DNA from: Longivirga sp036510975
GTDB taxonomy: Bacteria > Actinomycetota > Actinomycetes > S36-B12 > CAIYMF01
DNA length: 64,000 nt
NCBI GenBank assembly: GCA_036510975.1
Contig: DATCCY010000065.1
Location: 1-64,000 of the forward strand
Direction of reading: 5' to 3'
Below the pieces are notes generated by a model. That model was not told the origin of the DNA. It searched no databases and worked only from the letters and a program-made list of their open reading frames with translations. A program made the translations under genes and the position numbers. Below, piece by piece: positions 1 through 8,033 of the stretch (positions within the stretch are counted from its first letter, which is position 1; each line of letters starts with the position of its first letter).

Positions 1-130
1 CCGCGTCCCCGTCGAGCAGCCAGACCTTCCCGGCCCGTCGAGCAGGCAGATCGCCGGCGTTCACCAACTGACGAACCCGGCTCTCGTCTAGCTGGAGGCG
101 CTCAGCAGCCTCCGCGACAGATAGCTCCAC
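1..130 (-). CDS. Excisionase-like helix-turn-helix protein, 3' end outside window
   Basis: The first 43 codons of a minus-strand gene run off the left edge. The start is a GTG at 130, set by a strong GGAGG six bases upstream. The translation has the pattern of a small MerR/excisionase-type helix-turn-helix: VAEAAERLQLDESRVRQLV is the helix pair, followed by a basic RRAGKVWLL wing. Proteins of this type bind DNA as recombination directionality factors, as antitoxins or as local repressors. It diverges from the MNT/HEPN pair across a palindromic region it may bind. The C-terminus is not visible, so the exact family cannot be fixed. Confidence 0.6.
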   Translation of the reverse strand, partial: MELSVAEAAERLQLDESRVRQLVNAGDLPARRAGKVWLLDGDA

Positions 131-143
131 GACCCACCTCCAC

Positions 144-183
144 GTTTCGCAAAATGTCCTGGAAACAGGATAGTTCACGAAAC
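144..183. promoter_or_regulatory. Nested inverted repeats between divergent genes (putative operator)
   Basis: An outer repeat GTTTCG (144-149) / CGAAAC (178-183) encloses an inner one TCCTG (157-161) / CAGGA (166-170) with a GAAA centre. The element lies just upstream of the HTH gene start at 130 and about 140 bases before the MNT gene. An operator for the divergent pair is likely; binding by the HTH protein is inference. Confidence 0.4.
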
Positions 184-324
184 GGGGGTGATGTCAACCA
201 ACGCGCTTAGGCTGCACGTGATGCGCCTCTCGCTCCTGCCGAATGAGTGCCACACAATTTGGTCGACAGCACTATTCTTCTGTGCATGCTAATCTTATAG
301 CCCTGACGGAAGGATAGTAGTCCC

Positions 325-969
325 GTGGAACTGGCTCACCCCATGCGCGTCGTGACCAACAGCTTGGACGGCGAGGTGCTGACCGTGTTGGGGCGTGCAC
401 AAGCCGAGTTCACTGTGGCTGACGTGCAGCGTCTGCTCGGCGGGCGGTCTGACCGCGGCCTGCGCATGTCGCTAGAGCGGTTGGCCGCGGAGGGCGTCGT
501 CACGGTCAGGAAGGCCGGCCGTACGAGCACGTACGCGCTCAACGACAGCCATCTAGCAGCGCCCCTCATCCGAGGCCTCGCAGACCTCCGCGCGCTGCTG
601 ATCAAGCGGCTCGAGGACGAACTCGCCAACTGGTCCCAGCCCCCTGTCTACGGAGCCCTGTTCGGTTCTGGGACTCGAAGTGACCACACTCGGGACAGTG
701 ACATCGACGTCTTCCTGGTGCGCCCCGACGCGGCCGACCCGGCCACGTGGGACGAGCAGGTCGACACGCTGAGCCGCCGAGTGACTGCATGGACCGGCAA
801 CGACACCCGGGTCCTGGAGATGAGTGCCCGCGATGTCGGTGGTCGATCTGCTTTCGAGCCCGTCCTGGCTAGCATCGCCGACGAGGGCGTGACCCTCATC
901 GGAGACCGATCCTGGCTCGCGCGGAAGATCCGCTCCGGGGCCACCAAGACGACCCGGGGGCTGGCGTGA
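325..969 (+). CDS. MNT-type nucleotidyltransferase with N-terminal winged HTH
   Basis: The 214-residue protein has two parts. Residues about 15-75 look like a winged helix-turn-helix (a DVQRLLGG helix and an SLERLAAEGVV recognition region). Residues about 108-200 form a minimal nucleotidyltransferase domain with the signature Gly114-Ser115 and the metal-binding Asp126-x-Asp128. MNT proteins act as antitoxins to HEPN toxins, in characterised cases by nucleotidylating the toxin. The stop overlaps the next start (GTGA), which fits a coupled MNT/HEPN module. The GTG start at 325 has GAAGGA about 12 bases upstream; an ATG at 343 is an alternative. Target and activity are inferred. Confidence 0.75.
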   Translation: MELAHPMRVVTNSLDGEVLTVLGRAQAEFTVADVQRLLGGRSDRGLRMSLERLAAEGVVTVRKAGRTSTYALNDSHLAAPLIRGLADLRALLIKRLEDELANWSQPPVYGALFGSGTRSDHTRDSDIDVFLVRPDAADPATWDEQVDTLSRRVTAWTGNDTRVLEMSARDVGGRSAFEPVLASIADEGVTLIGDRSWLARKIRSGATKTTRGLA

Positions 970-1367
970 CCGCACGCGAGAAGAGGTGCACCCCTGCAGT
1001 ACGCGATGGGCGAGCCCGCAAGGCGCGACAGTTCGCCGACGCCTTCCACACCATCCACGAGTGGGCTGACGAACCAGGGGACGTGGCGGACGCCTGCGTG
1101 ACCTTGGCAGTGCACGCTGGGATCGCGGCTGCGGACGCGATCTGCTGCGCACGTCTCGGTATTCACTCAACGGGCGACAACCACCAGCAGGCACAGGCCC
1201 TGCTGGAACGCGCTGACCGTGCCGCCAAGAAGCACCTCACGACGTTGCTGTCACTGAAGACAACGGCCGGGTACAGCGAGCAGTCAGTGACAGCCGCTGA
1301 CCTCAAGCGCGCCGAGCGCGCGATGGATGCACTCATCAAGGCGATGGATGCGACCCTGACGGGCTAG
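966..1367 (+). CDS. HEPN-domain protein, probable partner of MNT
   Basis: This 133-residue, mainly helical protein starts at a GTG overlapping the MNT stop by 4 bases. The central region (ADAICCARLGIHSTGDNH) and the C-terminal KTTAGYSEQSV...RAERAMDAL segment resemble the SAV_6107-like HEPN family. HEPN proteins are often RNases; an Arg-x4-His (RAAKKH) is present but is not followed by the x-Tyr of HepT toxins, so catalysis is uncertain. Together with the upstream nucleotidyltransferase it forms a candidate toxin-antitoxin pair on the element that ends at 2175. Confidence 0.65.
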   Translation: MTAREKRCTPAVRDGRARKARQFADAFHTIHEWADEPGDVADACVTLAVHAGIAAADAICCARLGIHSTGDNHQQAQALLERADRAAKKHLTTLLSLKTTAGYSEQSVTAADLKRAERAMDALIKAMDATLTG

Positions 1368-1481
1368 AACGCTCGGCGCGACGTCACAGGGCTGGCCAGC
1401 GGGTGACGCCCTGCCGATAGCGTGCACGCGCAGGGTGCACGCTGCCGTTGTCGCTCTGTCTTTTCGTAATACGATTCTCAG

Positions 1482-1720
1482 GTGGAGGTCCACCAGTCGG
1501 CGCGAAAGCACGGCGTCGGGACGACGACCTCCTCCAGGCCGCAACGCACTGCCTGATCGCCTACACGATCGACGACGACCGGCCGACTCGCGAACTGCGA
1601 CTCGGCTTCGATACGACCGGACGACTGCTCGAGACCGTGGTGCTCCTGCTCGACGACGGGGCCGAACTGGTCATCCACGCGATGAAGGCCCGACCCCAGT
1701 ACTTCGACCTGCTGCCATGA
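1482..1720 (+). pseudogene. Toxin-like gene disrupted by a frameshift
   Basis: A GTG at 1482 opens a frame reading VEVHQSARKHGV, the usual beginning of a small actinobacterial toxin-like family as I recall it. That frame then closes early. The rest of the family pattern (DDDLLQAATH...ELRLGFD...ELVIHAMKARPQYFDLLP) continues in another frame from 1520 to 1720. The two halves join if one base was lost in the GGG at 1518-1520. A TTG-started frame from 1448 covers the C-terminal part but has no ribosome site and would give a nonsense N-terminus. The stop overlaps an ATG at 1717. Either the toxin is dead or there is a sequencing error. Confidence 0.6.
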
Positions 1721-1737
1721 ACCGAGAGGAGCACCCG

Positions 1738-2013
1738 ATGACCAACGCGAAGGCACCGCGCCGCGCCAGCGGTCAGCCCGTCACCGACCAGCTCGTCGCC
1801 TCCCTCGCTGACGAGGCCGAGGCCGGCTATGACCCCGAGACGCTGCGTCGCAAGGGCGGGCGCCGACCGATCGGATCCGCCGCCGCGAAAGTGATCCCGG
1901 TGCGCCTCGACCCCGAGCTCGAGGCGGCCCTGCGCGAACGGGCCGCGGCCGATCACTCCAACACCAGCGAGGTCATTCGCGACGCGCTGCGCGCCTGGCT
2001 GCGAAGCGCCTGA
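1738..2013 (+). CDS. Ribbon-helix-helix antitoxin
   Basis: The 91-residue protein ends in a CopG/Arc-type ribbon-helix-helix: VIPVRLDPELEAAL forms the strand and first helix, and NTSEVIRDALRAWL the second. The N-terminal 50 residues are polar and probably the toxin-wrapping tail. The ATG at 1738 is chosen because GAGAGGAG lies seven bases before it; the ATG at 1717 overlapping the toxin stop is possible too. RHH antitoxins bind their own promoter and neutralise the neighbouring toxin. Here that toxin is frameshifted, so the gene may be an orphan antitoxin. Confidence 0.75.
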   Translation: MTNAKAPRRASGQPVTDQLVASLADEAEAGYDPETLRRKGGRRPIGSAAAKVIPVRLDPELEAALRERAAADHSNTSEVIRDALRAWLRSA

Positions 2014-2175
2014 CTGGCCGCGAAGCGACCGGGAACGACCAAGATCGTTGGTGCCATTCTGGTTCCAATTGTGCTCGATTCAGGGCCGTGCGCGACTGGC
2101 CACCGAGGTCCGTGCACCCCACCTGACCTGCGCAGATGCACTTGGAGAGCCCACGGCGAACCCGCCTTGGAGGCT

Positions 2176-2217
2176 CTCTTAATCCGCGGGTTGTAGGTTC
2201 AAGTCCTACGCGGCGTA
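2176..2217 (+). other. 3' fragment of tRNA-Lys(CTT): putative attachment site
   Basis: The sequence runs from the anticodon loop CTCTTAA (2176-2182) through a TCCGC anticodon 3' stem, a perfect T arm (GTAGG 2193-2197, loop, CCTAC 2205-2209) and a 3' acceptor strand GCGGCGT to discriminator A at 2217. No CCA is encoded. No matching 5' half exists: the five bases before the loop do not pair and no D arm or 5' acceptor is found. A tRNA cut at the anticodon loop with its 3' end intact is the usual product of tyrosine-recombinase integration. The element therefore lies to the left. Confidence 0.65.
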
Positions 2218-2222
2218 CGTGT

Positions 2223-2255
2223 GCAGAGGCCCGGTCTTTCGGACCGGGCCTCTGC
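2223..2255 (+). terminator. Strong hairpin after the tRNA fragment
   Basis: A perfect 14-bp stem (2223-2236 with 2242-2255) closes a 5-base loop TTTCG. It sits five bases past the tRNA fragment, so it is probably the original terminator of the tRNA gene. From 2256 to 2496 I see no gene or further structure. Confidence 0.75.
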
Positions 2256-2496
2256 TGTCTCACTGCGGCGACAAGGGCGCCGCGAGCGGCGGCGCCTCCA
2301 AGCAATGGTGACCGACGGTGGCAACGTCCTCATCCAGACCGCCTCGCCGTCTCCTCGGGTGACGGCCAGGATGCGGCTCCGAAACGGTCATCGTCAACGT
2401 GGCACTTCCGTCGGCGCCGGACTCAACCACACGCTGCGGCGCCAGGAGAAGGCGATTACGCGGGCACGTTGAGCGGCGGTGTCGGGCAGTCGCTGG

Positions 2497-3000
2497 TCAG
2501 CCAACTGCCACTCGGCTTCGGGCGGTTCGGGGCACTGCCATCCGTCGCAGCGAGACGCCGATTCCGTAGGTGATGAACTCCCCTTCCGGCGCCAGCTCGA
2601 TGAGGCAGATGTGCTCGCGTGTCGCAGGCGGGAGCCGTTTGATCAACGTGGCCGGCACCTGACCCGGCTCCACGGCGGCAGCCGGGTACACGCTGGCTCG
2701 GGCATGGAAGGTCACGGTCGCCGGCGGGATGTGCAGCAGCGGGGCCAGGAGCCCTCCACGGTGAACGGTCACGGTGACGCTCACCTCGTCGCCGGTGTGG
2801 ATGTGCCGAGCCTTCCAGCTCTCGGCGTCGGTGGATACGAACAGGTGATGGTCCTGCACCGCGCACATGACCCCGCTGGTGCGCGGCGTACCTGCCGGGG
2901 TCACGTAGCCCACGACCGCGAAGGTCGCCTTCTCGACTGCCCGCCACACCGTGGTCGGGCTGACTTGCGGACCCGCGGGCGTCACCGTCTGCGTGCTCAC
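2497..3000 (-). CDS. Pyridoxamine 5'-phosphate oxidase-like flavin protein
   Basis: The 167-residue protein has the split beta-barrel pattern of PPOX-like proteins: an N-terminal helix (TVWRAVEKATFAVVGYVT), then strands carrying TPRTSGVMCAV, HHLFVSTD, SWKARHI and EVSVTVTV. Members bind FMN, F420 or haem and usually reduce or oxidise small molecules in the cytosol; the substrate cannot be read from sequence. The GTG start at 3000 follows a GGGAGG at a good distance. It stands alone, with about 150 empty bases before the broken hydrolase gene upstream. Confidence 0.65.
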   Translation of the reverse strand: MSTQTVTPAGPQVSPTTVWRAVEKATFAVVGYVTPAGTPRTSGVMCAVQDHHLFVSTDAESWKARHIHTGDEVSVTVTVHRGGLLAPLLHIPPATVTFHARASVYPAAAVEPGQVPATLIKRLPPATREHICLIELAPEGEFITYGIGVSLRRMAVPRTARSRVAVG

Positions 3001-3150
3001 ATCGGCCTCCCTTCACGTCCGGGTCGCGATGGCGCGCATCACGGGAACTTCTCTGGCGACCCTCGGTCCAAGCGTGCTCCGGGTCCACTGAGGTGTCTCG
3101 GCGCGGCGGTCGGCGACTCCGGGGCTGGCACTCGTCCTCGACCACGAGGC

Positions 3151-3925
3151 TCAGGATCGGCCTGGGTGGTCGGTGACATCTCCAGGCTCTGTCGTGAGGT
3201 GGCGATCGAAGAAGGCAATGATGCGGGCCTGGGCGTCGAGAGCCGAGGGTTCGTGGTAGTCGGCGCCGCCCGTCAACTTCGCCATCACCACGAAGAGCAG
3301 AGGAATTCGGTCACCGGAGCCCTCGTGGTCGTTGAGGAAGCCGTGTTCGGCGTCCGGATACTCCTTGACGTCGTGGTCCACTCCGAGGCGTGCCAGCGCG
3401 TCCGCCAGCTTGCGCGCTGTGCCCTTGTTCGACTTGTCCTTGGCGCCGTAGCTGGCCACGATCGGACACGCGCTGGCAAGGACGTCCTCGGCGTAGTCCT
3501 CATCGCTGGGTCCTACGCCGTAGTTGACGCTCGAGACGGTGAACCCACGGTCCAGGGCCAACAGGAGCGCGAAACCGCCCCCGATGCAGTACCCGATCAC
3601 GCCGACGTGCCCGGTGCAGTCCTCACGCGCGGTCAGCCAGCGGCGCATGGTCTCGATGTCCTCGAACGCACGCCCCTGGCGCGCGCAGGTCCCGCCCCGT
3701 GGCCAGGAGGCAGCGCATCCGCCATCCCCACCAGAACAGGTCCGGTGCGATGGCGAGATAGCCCTGGCCGGCCAACCAGTCGGCCTGGCGGCGGAGGTCC
3801 CCGCTCATGCCCCCGGCGTCGTGGATCACCACCACACCGGGCCAAGGCCCTTCGCCGGCGGGTCGCGCCAGGTACGCGGGCAGCGGCCCGCGCTCGGACG
3901 CGATGGTGACCTCGTTCGCTCCCAC
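3151..3925 (-). pseudogene. Dienelactone hydrolase family gene with frameshift
   Basis: Two adjoining frames together give one alpha/beta hydrolase of the dienelactone hydrolase family. The first (from the GTG at 3925) has the N-terminal core with GVVVIHDAGG and YLAIAPDLFWWG. The second (to 3151) has the nucleophile elbow GYCIGGG with the family's Cys, the acid strand PIVASYGAKD and the C-terminal His in AEHGF. They join in a CGCGCGC run at 3679-3685, where one base is extra (or two missing). The family hydrolyses dienelactone and related lactones. As written no full protein is made. Confidence 0.7.
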
Positions 3926-3946
3926 TGCTCACCACCCACCCACGCT

Positions 3947-4450
3947 TCAGGCGGCGGTCGACGCCGGCTCGATGTCGGTGCGCTTGAGCAGCAGCACGTC
4001 GCGAACGCCGAACATGCGCATGCTCCACTGGTCGCTCTCGTTGAAGAACCGGGTGTTCGTGGCGAATGGGACGATCTCGGGCTCGGCGACGTCGAACGCC
4101 TCGCCCTCGTGGACGACAGTTGCTGACGCGCTCGCCAGGACATTGCGAACCCAGTCCGATTGTCGACCGTACATCAGCGCGATCGCGAAGCCGTCGCCGG
4201 TGACGACGGCACCGACCGGTGTCTCGTAGTCCCGCCCCGAGGTGCGACCTGTATGGCGCAGGAGAGCGGCGAAAGCCCCCGGCTGCCCTGCTGTGCGCAA
4301 CTGGCGAGGATTGAACACCGTCCTGTTGACCCGACGCTGCGCGCCGACGACGAACGACCCCTTGTCACGCATCCCCGCGATCCACGCGAGGCCGAGTGCG
4401 CCCCCGACCACCAACAGCACGCTCGCGACCCGGAACGCGCGACCCGACAT
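3947..4450 (-). CDS. DDN-like (F420-dependent nitroreductase family) protein
   Basis: The 167-residue protein starts with a hydrophobic segment (VASVLLVVGGALGLAWIAG), probably a membrane anchor. The nitroreductase/PNPOx-like fold follows, marked by LLRHTGRTSGRDYETPVGAVV, GFAIALMYGRQSDWVRNV and a C-terminal strand. Relatives include the F420H2-dependent deazaflavin nitroreductase Ddn. The ATG at 4450 is chosen over upstream in-frame starts because GAGGTGAGG precedes it at about eight bases and the upstream translation has no fold pattern. It diverges from an LLM-class oxidoreductase gene, also of an F420-using superfamily. Substrate unknown. Confidence 0.75.
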   Translation of the reverse strand: MSGRAFRVASVLLVVGGALGLAWIAGMRDKGSFVVGAQRRVNRTVFNPRQLRTAGQPGAFAALLRHTGRTSGRDYETPVGAVVTGDGFAIALMYGRQSDWVRNVLASASATVVHEGEAFDVAEPEIVPFATNTRFFNESDQWSMRMFGVRDVLLLKRTDIEPASTAA

Positions 4451-4582
4451 GGTCACAGCCTCACCTCGACCGATCGTCTCCAGGCTAGATCGCGCCACGA
4501 ACGGGAGGCCACTCGCGGCAACGTCCCCACGGACGCACGTCACCGACGCCGGTACGATGGCGAGACTACGTAGGGAGTCGCG

Positions 4583-5476
4583 ATGAGGGTCGGCGTGCAC
4601 GTGGTGAACTTCGGTCTTCCCGGCGGCGCCTCGGCCATCGCGCCGACGATTGCCGAGGTCGGTCGTGCCGCGGAGGAAGCAGGTCTGGACAACCTGTCAG
4701 TGATGGACCACTACTTCCAGATGGAAGGCATGGGTCTGGGCGACGCACCGGCACCGATGCTCGAGGCGTACACCACCTTGGGCTTCCTCGCCGCTCACAC
4801 CAGGACCGTCGAGCTCCAGGCGCTGGTCACCGGCGTGACCTACCGGCACCCCGGACTGCTCGCGAAGGTCGTGACGACCCTGGACGTCCTGTCCGGCGGG
4901 CGCGCGATGCTCGGGATCGGCGCTGCGTGGTATGAGCGCGAGCACCTCGGGTTGGGGGTGCCGTTCCCGCCGCTCTCCGAGCGCTTCGAGCTGCTGGAGG
5001 AGACGCTGCAGATCGTCCTGCAGATGTGGAGCGACGACGACGGCCCTTACGAGGGCGCGCACTACCGCCTCGCCGAGACCATCTGCTCACCGCCGCCGCT
5101 GACTCGTCCGCACCCGCCCATCATGATCGGGGGTGCGGGTGAGCGGAAGACGCTGCGGCTGGTGGCCAAGTATGCGGACGCCTGCAACCTCTTCGCGCGG
5201 CCGGACACCGGCCCGGACGCGGTGAAGGCGAAGCTCGACGTGCTCGCCGGTCACTGCGGGAACGAGGGCACCGACGTGGCACGCATCCGCAAGACGATCC
5301 TGTGGGCGGCGCCGCTGGACCCCACCACGGCTGCCGGGGCAGCCGACTTCGCCGAGCAGATGAAGGGGTACGCCGACATCGGCATCGTCGAGGTCCACGT
5401 CATGCCGTTCGACGACCCGGTCGAGTTCATCCGCGGCCTCGGCCGGCACGTCGTCCCGGCCATCGGCCGCCTCTGA
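4583..5476 (+). CDS. LLM-class F420-dependent oxidoreductase
   Basis: The 297-residue protein is a luciferase-like (beta/alpha)8 barrel. Typical segments are LSVMDHYFQMEGMG near residue 40, RTVELQALVTGVTYRHPGLLAKVVTTLD near 75-100, SGGRAMLGIGAAWYEREH, and PPIMIGGAGERKTLRLVAKYADACN near 175-200. The cofactor in closely related actinobacterial proteins is F420. Such enzymes move hydride between F420 and small organic substrates, but the substrate cannot be read here. The start has AGGGAG upstream. It diverges from the DDN-like gene with about 130 bases between the starts. Confidence 0.85.
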   Translation: MRVGVHVVNFGLPGGASAIAPTIAEVGRAAEEAGLDNLSVMDHYFQMEGMGLGDAPAPMLEAYTTLGFLAAHTRTVELQALVTGVTYRHPGLLAKVVTTLDVLSGGRAMLGIGAAWYEREHLGLGVPFPPLSERFELLEETLQIVLQMWSDDDGPYEGAHYRLAETICSPPPLTRPHPPIMIGGAGERKTLRLVAKYADACNLFARPDTGPDAVKAKLDVLAGHCGNEGTDVARIRKTILWAAPLDPTTAAGAADFAEQMKGYADIGIVEVHVMPFDDPVEFIRGLGRHVVPAIGRL

Positions 5477-5540
5477 CACGCACGCCGCAGCGCGACCCAC
5501 CCGTAGGGGCCTCACGCCGCGAGCCCGATCGGGTCCGCAC

Positions 5541-6260
5541 TCACCCGCCGTTGGCCGCCTCGTTCTCCAGCCGGGTGGCTCGGCCGGCCCCGACGACTCG
5601 GGGGGCGTCGCCGTCGATCACCAGAGCGGTGTTCTCATCGATCGCGTAACCGATCGCACCAGGACCCAGGATCTGCAATGCCGCGCCGAGGCGAGGTGTG
5701 GTGTCCCACGTGTCCGCGTGCGCCTCGACCGTGAACGGCACCAGACCGAGCCCGGGCACGACTGTCACGTCCTCGAGGTCCTCGCTCGCATCCTCCTGGC
5801 AGACCTCGAGCCCGTCGTGACGCCACCCGCCGATGATCGCGGACGTCGCCGCGATCGCCGCACCGGCGGAGAAGCCGGCGTAGGGCGCGTCGAACTCACG
5901 CAGCCACCGTAGGAGGTCCGGACACGTGGGAACGATCGTTGCGGCGTAGCCCGGTGTCAGTCCACCTCCGACGAAGAGCCCGTCGCATCCGATCAGGCCG
6001 GGAACGTGAAGACGCCCCGCAATCGGTATCGGAACGATGAAGGGGTCGACGGCACCACCCAGGCTCAACGCCGTCCTGAACCGCTCCGCGTCGGTGGCGA
6101 CACCTTCGCCCTCGTCGAGAAGTGCGATCGCGATGCGAGGCACTCCGACGCCTCGACGAGCCGCGCCGTCGGACGCTGCGTCGACGAACGGCCCATAGAT
6201 GCTCGCCGCCCACGCCAGGTCCCGACCCCCGCCGATCAACGACACGTGCACCTCGGCCAC
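5541..6260 (-). CDS. Peptidase S51 / class I glutamine amidotransferase-like protein
   Basis: The 239-residue protein has the peptidase E/cyanophycinase arrangement: an N-terminal VSLIGGG strand, the GLFVGGGLTPGYA loop, and the nucleophile elbow GFSAGAAIA carrying the serine at about residue 131. A later VPFTVEAHADTW segment holds a likely catalytic histidine. S51 enzymes cleave Asp-X dipeptides or cyanophycin-like substrates and lack a signal peptide, so a cytosolic role is expected. It stands alone, with its start 123 bases from the preceding minus-strand gene's stop. The exact substrate is not evident. Confidence 0.7.
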   Translation of the reverse strand: MAEVHVSLIGGGRDLAWAASIYGPFVDAASDGAARRGVGVPRIAIALLDEGEGVATDAERFRTALSLGGAVDPFIVPIPIAGRLHVPGLIGCDGLFVGGGLTPGYAATIVPTCPDLLRWLREFDAPYAGFSAGAAIAATSAIIGGWRHDGLEVCQEDASEDLEDVTVVPGLGLVPFTVEAHADTWDTTPRLGAALQILGPGAIGYAIDENTALVIDGDAPRVVGAGRATRLENEAANGG

Positions 6261-6383
6261 CTTCCGACACGGGGACCCGAAGAGCCTTCGGTGAAGTATC
6301 GGTCAAGCGAACCTTGTTGTTCTCGTTGTCGCGACTTTGCCTGGGACCACCATCGATCGTCGCCGAGGCACTCTCGAGTCCGC

Positions 6384-7212
6384 TCAGACAGTGAGCGGTC
6401 GCGGGCGTGGGTGACGCCTGTAGCGCACGACGCACGCCACTGCTTGGAACATCACCAGGATCGTGACGAGCACGCCGAGGGTTCCGTGCGCCGCTGCGCT
6501 GCCGGCGACCAGGTTGTAGAGGGCGTGCCAGACGGCCACGAGGAGGATGCTGCCGCCCGAGCCGTCATACAGCCAGGTGAGGACGATCGAGCCGCACGTC
6601 AGGCCGAAGAACCAGCCGACGACCAGCAAGGGCGTGAAGGTCCGAAGGTTGGCGACGATGACGAAATGGGGCAGGTGCCACAGCGCCCAGAGCGGGGCGA
6701 CGACCAACGCGGTCGCGAGCGGGGAGAGCGTCCGTTCCAGCTGAGGGACAGCGAAACCGCGCCAGCCGGTCTCCTCGCCGAATCCTGCGACGAGCAGCAC
6801 CGTCAGCACGCCCCCGACACCGAGGCCCGACCAGACCCCCGTGAAGCTGGCGGAGTCCCCCGAGGACGGAACCGCGGCACCGGCGATCCGGCCGATGACC
6901 AATGCGATCGGGAGCATCAGCACGGGGGCTGACGGCGACCAGCCACCAGCGCCACCCGACTCGCCACCGGACCACCCGGCGGACCAGGTCCCGGAGCCCC
7001 GTCGAGCCGTAGGCCATCGAGGTGACGATGACCGCGGCGAGCATCGGACCCATCAGGGCCGGGAGGTGGGTGGGCCAACCAGTCCCCTGCTCGACGACCT
7101 GACCGTCGAGGGCCAGCGGAACGAGCCACGCCCAGGAGAGCAGGTACGCAAGCGCGAAGAACCACACGAGTGGACGGATCGGCCTCGCCCGCTCAGTGGC
7201 TGCCGGCCTCAT
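6384..7212 (-). pseudogene. CPBP-family intramembrane protease gene with frameshift
   Basis: The N-terminal frame starts at an ATG (7212) overlapping the upstream gene's stop and gives two hydrophobic helices (LVWFFALAYLLSWAWLVPLA and a later GWRWWLVAVSP). The C-terminal frame (6923 to 6384) carries the CPBP signature EETGWRGF, then WALWHLPHF and VWHALYNLV. CPBP proteins are membrane glutamic endopeptidases. The join is a run of five C (minus strand, 6924-6928) with one base too many. Third gene of the operon with the pyruvate-kinase-like protein. A homopolymer error would restore a normal protein of about 275 residues. Confidence 0.7.
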
Positions 7213-8033
7213 TCGTCCAGGTCTGGAGGCGACGCGGAGCCTGCACGGTCCGGAGCCATATCGACGATCTCGCGAATGCGCTCGTGGAAGACCCGCCACC
7301 GACGCTCGTTGTCGCGGGTGATCACCGAGCTCTGAGCCAGCAGGTCCGCGGCGTGATCGATCAGCTCCGACGCGGCGAAGAGGTAGCGGGGCGTGACGCG
7401 ATCCGATGCCAGGTCGGCACGCAGCGCCGCCGGAGCGAAGTCCACCCGGGCGAGCGCCGTCAGCGCTCGTTCGATGATGCGGCCGGCGAGCGAGGACAGG
7501 GACGCGCACTGCCAGTCGTTGCTGATGATGCGATGGCGATCAGCGAGCAGGTCGGCCACGTCCGGGTAGGACACGAGGTGCTCGATCACGGCCCAGGACG
7601 CATCCATCGCGGTCGCGAGCCACGCACCTGTGGAGCTGCACGCCGCGGCCAGTGCCCCGAGATCCGCCTTCATGCGGGTGATCTCCGCCGGCTCGCCAGC
7701 GCCCTCCATGAACAGGACCCCGAGCAGCTCGATCGCGCGCTCGTCGTTGAGATCCACGGCTCCGGCGAACGGGCTCGGCAACGGCGCAACGTCAACCTGC
7801 ACCGTCGACCATCGCTCAGCCAGGGCCTTGAGAGCGCTCGAGCTGCGCGACAGTGCGACGGCCTCGCGCAACGGCGACTCCGCGTAGGACTTCTCGTGCT
7901 CGCGGTGGAAGTGGGACAGGTTGAGAACCACGGTCAGGAAGGGATCCGGGCTGCTCGGCATCTTCCCGGTGTGGCCCGCGCCGGCAGCCGTCGTTCCCTG
8001 TTGCTGGGCTGATGTCGAGGCGTTGGATGTCAT
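7209..8033 (-). CDS. Protein of unknown function, middle gene of PK-like operon
   Basis: I do not recognise this 274-residue soluble protein. It has a polar, probably disordered N-terminus (about 25 residues), no signal peptide or membrane segment, and reads as mostly helical, with a central LGALAAACSSTGAWLATAMD region and a C-terminal charged segment. Its start overlaps the stop of the pyruvate-kinase-like gene (ATGA) and its stop overlaps the CPBP start (ATGA). The three are therefore almost surely co-translated and likely work together. No catalytic motif can be named. Confidence 0.7.
   Translation of the reverse strand: MTSNASTSAQQQGTTAAGAGHTGKMPSSPDPFLTVVLNLSHFHREHEKSYAESPLREAVALSRSSSALKALAERWSTVQVDVAPLPSPFAGAVDLNDERAIELLGVLFMEGAGEPAEITRMKADLGALAAACSSTGAWLATAMDASWAVIEHLVSYPDVADLLADRHRIISNDWQCASLSSLAGRIIERALTALARVDFAPAALRADLASDRVTPRYLFAASELIDHAADLLAQSSVITRDNERRWRVFHERIREIVDMAPDRAGSASPPDLDE

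Noticed and set aside
2136..2217. Complete tRNA gene
   Set aside because: No 5' acceptor strand, D arm or pairing anticodon stem precedes the CTT loop, so only a 3' fragment is present.
6384..7212. Programmed frameshift in the CPBP gene
   Set aside because: The shift falls in a plain C5 run with no stop near the slip, pseudoknot or upstream Shine-Dalgarno-like stimulator that I can see; decay or error is simpler.
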